DNA from: Enterobacteriaceae bacterium UBA3516
GTDB taxonomy: Bacteria > Pseudomonadota > Gammaproteobacteria > Enterobacterales > Enterobacteriaceae
Length of the DNA: 9,473 nucleotides
Assembly: GCA_002377245.1 (NCBI GenBank)
Contig: DFPL01000108.1
Span: 1 to 9,473 of the forward strand
Reading direction: 5' to 3'
Made by a program: the position numbers and the translations under genes
Part shown: piece by piece, positions 5,364 to 9,473 of the stretch
How positions within the stretch are numbered: position 1 is the first letter of the stretch
Layout of the letters: each line of letters starts with the position of its first letter
The notes under the pieces: generated by a model
What the model was told of the DNA's origin: nothing
Database searches by the model: none
Seen by the model: only the letters and a program-made list of their open reading frames with translations

Positions 5364-6674
5364 ATGATGACTACTCTGCGCAAACTTCCACTGGCTATCG
5401 CCATTACCGCAGGCATTTTGTCTGCGCAGGCGGGCGCCGTTGATTTCAAAGGTTACGCACGTTCCGGCATCGGCTGGACCGGTAGCGGCGGCGAGCAGCA
5501 ATGCTTCCAGGCCACCGGTGCTCAAAGTAAATATCGTCTTGGTAACGAATGTGAAACCTATGCCGAGCTGAAGCTGGGCCAGGAAGTCTGGAAAGAAGGC
5601 GATAAGAGCTTCTACTTCGATACCAACGTAGCCTACTCCGTTTCGCAACAGAATGACTGGGAATCCACCAGCCCGGCGTTCCGTGAAGCCAACGTTCAGG
5701 GTAAAAACCTGATTGAAGCGCTGCCGGGCTCCACCATCTGGGCCGGTAAACGCTTCTACCAGCGTCATGATGTGCACATGATCGACTTCTACTACTGGGA
5801 TATTTCAGGCCCAGGCGCCGGTATCGAAAACATCGACCTTGGCTTCAGCAAGCTCTCTCTGGCGGCAACCCGTTCGTCTGAATCCGGCGGCTCAGGCACC
5901 TTCGCTGACCGTGATGCATTCGGTAACCGCGTGTATGACAACATCGTGCCAAACGATGTCTTTGACGTGCGTTTCGCCGGAATGGAAATCAACCCGGGCG
6001 GCACGCTTGAATTCGGCGTCGACTACGGTCACACCAACCTGCCGGATAAATACAGCCTGGCCCCCGATGCGTCCAAAGATGGCTGGATGTTCACCGCTGA
6101 ACATACCCAGAGCATGCTGAAAGGCTTTAACAAGTTTGTTCTGCAGTACGCAACGGACTCCATGACCTCTAACGGTAAAGGGATCCCGCAGGGCGGTAGC
6201 ATCAACAACAACGGCTCGCTGTGGCGCGTGCTGGATCACGGTGCGGTGACCCTGGCGGACAGTTGGGACCTGATGTATGTCGGTATGTACCAGAATATCG
6301 ATCGTGATGATAACAACGGCACCAAGTGGTGGACCGTGGGTATCCGTCCTATGTACAAATGGACGCCAATCATGAGCACCCTGCTTGAAGTGGGCTATGA
6401 CAACGTGAAGTCTCAACGCACTGACGAAACCAACAACCAGTACAAAATCACCCTTGCTCAACAGTGGCAGGCGGGCGACAGCATCTGGTCACGTCCGGCC
6501 ATCCGTGTCTTCGCGACCTACGCGAAATGGGATGAGAAATGGGGCTATGCCAACAATGATTCTGGCGCCGGTTACACCAATGGTGTGGCTTACAACGATA
6601 CCTCCGCAAAAACCTTCAGCCGTGGTGACAACGACGAGTGGACCTTCGGTGCACAGATGGAAATCTGGTGGTAA
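5364..6674 (+). CDS. lamB: Maltoporin LamB (outer-membrane maltodextrin channel)
   Basis: LamB is a trimeric 18-stranded beta-barrel that lets maltose and maltodextrins cross the outer membrane; in E. coli it is the phage lambda receptor. The 436-residue precursor has a 25-residue signal peptide (MMTTLRKL to AQAGA) cleaved before VDFKGYARSG, leaving 411 residues. In mature numbering, greasy-slide and pore residues Tyr6, Tyr41, Trp74 and Tyr118 are kept, as are Cys22 and Cys38 (loop disulfide) and the C-terminal EIWW barrel-assembly signal ending in the slide Trp. It is 10 residues shorter than E. coli LamB because surface loops differ (about precursor residues 175-196, 276-290 and 394-422), while the strands are nearly identical. 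AGGAG (5354-5358) could serve either of two adjacent ATGs (5364, 5367); the first is given by analogy with E. coli MMITLRKL. Confidence 0.98.
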   Translation: MMTTLRKLPLAIAITAGILSAQAGAVDFKGYARSGIGWTGSGGEQQCFQATGAQSKYRLGNECETYAELKLGQEVWKEGDKSFYFDTNVAYSVSQQNDWESTSPAFREANVQGKNLIEALPGSTIWAGKRFYQRHDVHMIDFYYWDISGPGAGIENIDLGFSKLSLAATRSSESGGSGTFADRDAFGNRVYDNIVPNDVFDVRFAGMEINPGGTLEFGVDYGHTNLPDKYSLAPDASKDGWMFTAEHTQSMLKGFNKFVLQYATDSMTSNGKGIPQGGSINNNGSLWRVLDHGAVTLADSWDLMYVGMYQNIDRDDNNGTKWWTVGIRPMYKWTPIMSTLLEVGYDNVKSQRTDETNNQYKITLAQQWQAGDSIWSRPAIRVFATYAKWDEKWGYANNDSGAGYTNGVAYNDTSAKTFSRGDNDEWTFGAQMEIWW

Positions 6675-6700
6675 TGCTTAGACGTTGATGTAACGAACAA

Positions 6701-6718
6701 GAGGGGCGCAAGCCCCTC
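6701..6718 (+). ncRNA. Intercistronic hairpin between lamB and malM
   Basis: GAGGGGC (6701-6707) pairs with GCCCCTC (6712-6718) around a GCAA tetraloop, an especially stable GNRA hairpin, 26 bases after the lamB stop. The next bases (AACTCTTAGAG) contain no T-run, so complete termination is unlikely. A block to 3' exonucleases that stabilises the lamB message, or a weak attenuator before malM, is the more likely role by inference. Confidence 0.65.
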
Positions 6719-6781
6719 AACTCTTAGAGACGGCGCGCTATTGCCGGGCGTTAGCTGGCTCACGTGAAGAAGGTGATAACA

Positions 6782-7747
6782 ATGAAAATGAAAAAAAGTC
6801 TCCTCGCCCTGTGTCTGACTGCTGGCCTGATGGCAGCGGCCCCTGGTGCGAGTATCGCAGATGTAAACATTGTTCCGCAGAATACGACCGCTGCGCCGTC
6901 TGTTCCGGCCTCTGCCCTCCAGCAACTGAGCTGGACGCCGGTCGATCAAAGCCATGTTCAGTCAACAAACCTTGCTACTGCAGGCCAGCGTCTGAACGTG
7001 GCGGGGATAAGTGGCCCGGTGGCGGCTTACAGTGTACCGGCCAATATCGGTGAGTTAACCCTTACCCTCACCAGTGAAGTGAGCAAGCAGACCAGCGTGT
7101 TTGCGCCGAATGTCTTGATCCTCGATCAGAATCTGGCGCCAGCCGCCTTTTTCCCGAGCAGCTTCTTTACCTATCAGGCGCCTGGCGTCATGAGTGCCGA
7201 CAGGCTTGAAGGGGTGATGCGTCTGACGCCCGCTCTCGGCCAGCAAAAAATCTATGTGCTGGTCTTTACCACCGAGAAAGATCTGCAGCAGACCACGCAG
7301 CTGATGGACCCGGCAAAATCTTACGCCAAAGGTGCGGGTAATGCCGTGCCGGATATTCCTGACCCTATCGCGCGACATACCACCGAGGGCACGCTGAAGC
7401 TGAAAGTGAAAACCAACAGCGGCTCCAGTGTGCTGGTGGGGCCACTGTTCGGCTCCTCAGGCCCAGGCCCGGTCACCGTGGGGAATACGGCAGCACCTGC
7501 TACCGTTTATAGCGCCCCGGCTGCCGCACCTGCTGCAACAACGGCTCCGGCACCCGTCGCGGCTACCCCCGCAGCGAAAAGTGACCCCGTGTTAGAGGAT
7601 ACCGAACGCTACTATAACCAGGCCATTAAGCAGGCCGTGGCGAAAGGTGATGTTGATAAGGCCCTGAAATTACTGAATGAAGCTGAGCGTCTCGGGTCTT
7701 CATCCGCCCGAAGTACTTTTATCAGCAGTGTAAAAGGCAAGGGGTAA
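6782..7747 (+). CDS. malM: Maltose operon periplasmic protein MalM
   Basis: MalM is a periplasmic protein co-expressed with the maltose transporter whose biochemical role is not established. The product has 321 residues, with a signal peptide of about 26 residues (MKMKKSLLALC to PGASIA) before DVNIVPQ. The Cys in the hydrophobic core does not sit in a lipobox, so a soluble periplasmic protein is expected. Two well-conserved blocks, about residues 70-225 (GPVAAYSVPANIGELTL to SSVLVGPLFG) and the last 50 (DVDKALKLLNEAERLG to SSVKGKG), match E. coli MalM. They are joined by a Pro/Ala-rich linker (about 237-265) longer than in E. coli, which accounts for most of the length over 306. A GTG at 6764 could add six residues, but AAGGTG is well spaced for the ATG at 6782, and MKMKKS aligns with the E. 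coli start. Confidence 0.95.
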   Translation: MKMKKSLLALCLTAGLMAAAPGASIADVNIVPQNTTAAPSVPASALQQLSWTPVDQSHVQSTNLATAGQRLNVAGISGPVAAYSVPANIGELTLTLTSEVSKQTSVFAPNVLILDQNLAPAAFFPSSFFTYQAPGVMSADRLEGVMRLTPALGQQKIYVLVFTTEKDLQQTTQLMDPAKSYAKGAGNAVPDIPDPIARHTTEGTLKLKVKTNSGSSVLVGPLFGSSGPGPVTVGNTAAPATVYSAPAAAPAATTAPAPVAATPAAKSDPVLEDTERYYNQAIKQAVAKGDVDKALKLLNEAERLGSSSARSTFISSVKGKG

Positions 7748-7781
7748 ATCACTCCCCGCAATGCTGATGTTTGCAACAACT

Positions 7782-7808
7782 GGTGCGTCGCCTGACGCAC
7801 CCTTTTTT
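7782..7808 (+). terminator. Rho-independent terminator of malK-lamB-malM
   Basis: GGTGCGTC (7782-7789) pairs perfectly with GACGCACC (7794-7801) around a GCCT loop and is followed by C and six Ts (7803-7808). It lies 34 bases beyond the malM stop and separates the maltose operon from ubiCA. Confidence 0.94.
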
Positions 7809-7893
7809 CATGGCGCAGCGGGCGCTGTTGCACAGCTGTTGCGCTTATGAAAACCGAAAGAAGTTTCCCCGCACGAGGCAGCCTGTTCTACGA

Positions 7894-7899
7894 TACAAT
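7894..7899 (+). promoter_or_regulatory. Probable ubiC promoter -10 element
   Basis: TACAAT (7894-7899) matches the -10 consensus TATAAT in 5 of 6 positions and lies about 30 bases before the ubiC start, after the malM terminator. No convincing -35 hexamer is seen at 16-18 bp spacing (7871-7876 reads GCACGA). The promoter may therefore be weak or need an activator. Confidence 0.5.
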
Positions 7900-7929
7900 G
7901 CTAAGACGTACTGTATTGGAGAGTAAGGC

Positions 7930-8427
7930 ATGTCACACCCCGCGCTTACGCAATTGCGTGCGCTGCGCTATTTTGACGCACTTCCCGCGCTTGACCCGCA
8001 ACGGCTCGACTGGCTGTTGCTGGAAGATTCCATGACCAAACGGTTCGAACAATTGGATAAAAAGGTGACCGTTACCGTTATTCAGGAAGCGTTTGTGACG
8101 GCGGCATCTCTGGAAAACGAACGGCATCTGCTCCCTGCTGATACGCGCTACTGGCTGCGTGAAATTTTGTTGTGCGCCAACGGTGAACCCTGGCTTGCCG
8201 GGCGCACGGTGGTGCCGGAATCAACGTTAACCGGCCCGGAACTGGCGTTGCAGAAACTCGGCACGACGCCGCTCGGGCGCTATCTCTTCACATCATCTAC
8301 GCTAACACGAGATTTTATTGAAGTCGGTCAGGTTGAATCGCTGTGGGGGCGCCGTTCCCGCTTGCGTTTGGGTGGAAAGCCGCTGCTGTTGACCGAACTG
8401 TTTTTGCCTGCATCACCGCTGTATTAA
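7930..8427 (+). CDS. ubiC: Chorismate pyruvate-lyase UbiC
   Basis: UbiC splits chorismate into 4-hydroxybenzoate and pyruvate, the committed step of ubiquinone-8 synthesis in the cytoplasm. The 165 residues equal E. coli UbiC in length. Conserved blocks include LDWLLLEDSMTKRFE (26-40), RYWLREILLC (73-82), GEPWLAGRTVVP (85-96), LGRYLFTSSTLTRDFIE (115-131), and WGRRSRL through LLLTELFLPASPLY at the end. Arg77, Leu115 and Glu156 correspond to Arg76, Leu114 and Glu155 in E. coli numbering without Met, the residues that hold the tightly bound product. The segment at about residues 41-70 is the most diverged. GGAG (7918-7921) precedes the ATG. It begins the ubiCA operon. Confidence 0.98.
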   Translation: MSHPALTQLRALRYFDALPALDPQRLDWLLLEDSMTKRFEQLDKKVTVTVIQEAFVTAASLENERHLLPADTRYWLREILLCANGEPWLAGRTVVPESTLTGPELALQKLGTTPLGRYLFTSSTLTRDFIEVGQVESLWGRRSRLRLGGKPLLLTELFLPASPLY

Positions 8428-8439
8428 GAGGAAAGAAGA

Positions 8440-9309
8440 ATGGAGTGGAGTCTCACGCAGAATAAGCTGCTGGCCTTTCACCGGCTTATGCGCACGGATA
8501 AGCCTATTGGCGCTCTGTTGCTGCTCTGGCCGACGCTGTGGGCGCTGTGGGTGGCGACACCGGGTGTTCCGCCGCTGTGGATCCTGCTGGTGTTTGTTGC
8601 CGGTGTCTGGTTAATGCGTGCGGCAGGATGTGTGGTCAATGACTACGCCGACCGCAAATTTGATGGGCACGTTAAGCGTACCGCCAATCGCCCGCTGCCC
8701 AGCGGGGCGGTGACGGAAAACGAAGCGCGGGTGTTGTTTGTGGTACTGGTGCTGCTGGCGTTTGTGCTGGTGCTTACTCTTAATACCATGACCATTCTGC
8801 TCTCCGTCGCCGCACTGGCGCTGGCCTGGGTCTACCCCTTCATGAAGCGCTATACCCACCTGCCGCAGGTGGTGCTGGGTGCGGCGTTTGGCTGGTCGAT
8901 CCCGATGGCCTTTGCTGCGGTGAGTGAATCCGTGCCGCTGAGCTGCTGGATTTTGTTCCTGGCTAATATCCTGTGGGCCGTGGCGTACGATACCCAGTAT
9001 GCGATGGTGGACCGGGATGACGATCTGAAAATAGGCATTAAGTCGACGGCGATTCTGTTTGGTCGCCATGACAAGCTGATAATCGGTATCCTGCAGGTTG
9101 CGGTACTGGCACTGATGGTTGCGGTGGGCGAGATTAATGCGCTGGGCTGGCACTTCTACTGGGCGGTGCTGGTAGCGGGCGCGCTCTTTGTTTATCAGCA
9201 AAAATTGATTGCTAACCGTGAGCGGGATGCCTGCTTCAAAGCCTTTTTGAATAATAACTACGTGGGGCTGGTGCTGTTTTTGGGCCTGGCGGTGAGTTAT
9301 CTGACATAA
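8440..9309 (+). CDS. ubiA: 4-hydroxybenzoate octaprenyltransferase UbiA
   Basis: UbiA is an inner-membrane prenyltransferase that attaches the octaprenyl chain to 4-hydroxybenzoate made by UbiC. The 289 residues contain both Mg-diphosphate motifs: NDYADRKFD (67-75, the NDxxDxxxD motif) and DRDDD (191-195, DxxxD, within YDTQYAMVDRDDD). Alternating hydrophobic stretches fit the family's eight or nine membrane helices. GAGGAAAG (8428-8435) precedes the ATG, and only 12 bases separate it from ubiC, so the two are co-transcribed. The protein matches E. coli UbiA to GLVLFLGLAVSY and then ends in Leu-Thr, whereas E. coli ends in Trp-His-Phe (290 residues) as I remember it. The final residues are far from the catalytic motifs, so activity should be unaffected. 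Confidence 0.97.
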   Translation: MEWSLTQNKLLAFHRLMRTDKPIGALLLLWPTLWALWVATPGVPPLWILLVFVAGVWLMRAAGCVVNDYADRKFDGHVKRTANRPLPSGAVTENEARVLFVVLVLLAFVLVLTLNTMTILLSVAALALAWVYPFMKRYTHLPQVVLGAAFGWSIPMAFAAVSESVPLSCWILFLANILWAVAYDTQYAMVDRDDDLKIGIKSTAILFGRHDKLIIGILQVAVLALMVAVGEINALGWHFYWAVLVAGALFVYQQKLIANRERDACFKAFLNNNYVGLVLFLGLAVSYLT

Positions 9310-9473
9310 AAAATGCCAGGGGTGCTAGCATTTAGCGGGCCTACTGGGTTTTAGATATAAAAGCAAAATGGCAACGTTAGTTGCCATTTTTTATGTTTGC
9401 TCTCTCCCGTTGGAAGAGGGGCCCCCAGCACTACTACGTTTTACAGCGACAACATTGCTCAATGAGAATAAAA
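9310..9473. other. Unassigned 164-base tail downstream of ubiA with multiple possible hairpins
   Basis: No complete gene is visible. I see no recognisable 3' end of plsB on the minus strand, although plsB is the usual convergent neighbour in E. coli. Besides the perfect hairpin, TTTTA-GATA-TAAAA (9349-9362) forms a small stem, and 9400-9408 pairs with 9412-9420 apart from one mismatch. GGGCC (9337-9341) can close against GGCCC (9420-9424), though this shares two bases with the preceding stem. AGGGGTGCT (9318-9326) can pair with AGCACTACT (9427-9435) with one mismatch and one wobble. Together these could make one multibranched RNA of about 118 bases. An ATG at 9462 opens a frame (Met-Arg-Ile-Lys) that leaves the window, without a convincing Shine-Dalgarno. 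The identity of the region is unknown. Confidence 0.45.
9365..9392. terminator. Perfect 11-bp hairpin terminator after ubiA, potentially bidirectional
   Basis: AAAATGGCAAC (9365-9375) pairs perfectly with GTTGCCATTTT (9380-9390) around GTTA, with six Ts at 9387-9392. The four A/T pairs at the stem base also give a short T-run on the minus strand, so it may stop transcription from both sides. It lies 56 bases past the ubiA stop. GCAAA (9363-9367) and TTTGC (9396-9400) could extend it as an outer helix with an internal loop. Confidence 0.8.

Noticed and set aside
5892..6461. A 189-codon open frame on the minus strand inside lamB
   Set aside because: It lies wholly opposite lamB, has no recognisable protein features and no supporting ribosome binding site. 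Long antisense frames are common opposite GC-rich enterobacterial genes.
6764..6781. GTG at 6764 as the malM start
   Set aside because: It would add six residues absent from E. coli MalM and would place the likely Shine-Dalgarno AAGGTG inside the coding region.
7815..7845. Repeated GCTGTTGC units (7824-7831 and 7836-7843) before ubiC considered as an operator
   Set aside because: Only two short copies occur, with no known factor match and no clear placement relative to the promoter, so chance repetition is sufficient.
8611..9201. A 196-codon open frame on the minus strand inside ubiA
   Set aside because: It is antisense to a clearly conserved membrane enzyme. Its translation is rich in His, Arg and Gln, as expected from reading hydrophobic codons backwards.
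9301..9473. 3' end of plsB on the minus strand
   Set aside because: Expected from E. coli gene order, but reverse-strand reading shows no segment resembling the PlsB C-terminus. It may lie beyond the window.

Overview
The window is enterobacterial chromosome. It carries the maltose/maltodextrin uptake locus (malG, malF, malE on the minus strand; malK, lamB, malM on the plus strand), followed by the first two ubiquinone genes, ubiC and ubiA. The proteins closely resemble my memory of the Escherichia coli products, with the same order and nearly the same lengths. The substitutions, a shorter LamB, a longer MalM and a two-residue deletion in MalK show it is not E. coli. An Enterobacter-like member of the Enterobacteriaceae is my best guess, which the sequence alone cannot prove.

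Layout: 8-3777 is the malEFG operon, read right to left. A two-unit REP/BIME palindrome lies between malE and malF, and a Shine-Dalgarno overlapping the malF stop leads into malG. The divergent control region at 3778-4146 holds three CRP-site candidates and two groups of MalT boxes. Position 4147-7747 is malK-lamB-malM, read left to right, with stem-loops in both intercistronic gaps and a strong intrinsic terminator after malM. Position 7930-9309 is ubiC-ubiA. The last 164 bases carry a perfect hairpin terminator inside a larger foldable region.

Together the mal genes form one uptake route. LamB admits maltodextrins through the outer membrane. MalE binds them in the periplasm. MalF and MalG form the inner-membrane channel, and two MalK subunits supply ATP hydrolysis and regulatory contacts. 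MalM is periplasmic with no settled role. UbiC makes 4-hydroxybenzoate from chorismate and UbiA prenylates it.

Almost everything here is well-described core biology and I do not see a clear new system. The part worth a second look is the right edge. The last residues of UbiA differ from the E. coli C-terminus as I remember it, and the following DNA is not the end of plsB, the expected convergent neighbour. It can instead fold into a multi-hairpin structure closed by a long-range helix. That could be the left edge of an inserted accessory element, and a retron-type non-coding RNA is one speculative reading, but the window stops before this can be decided.
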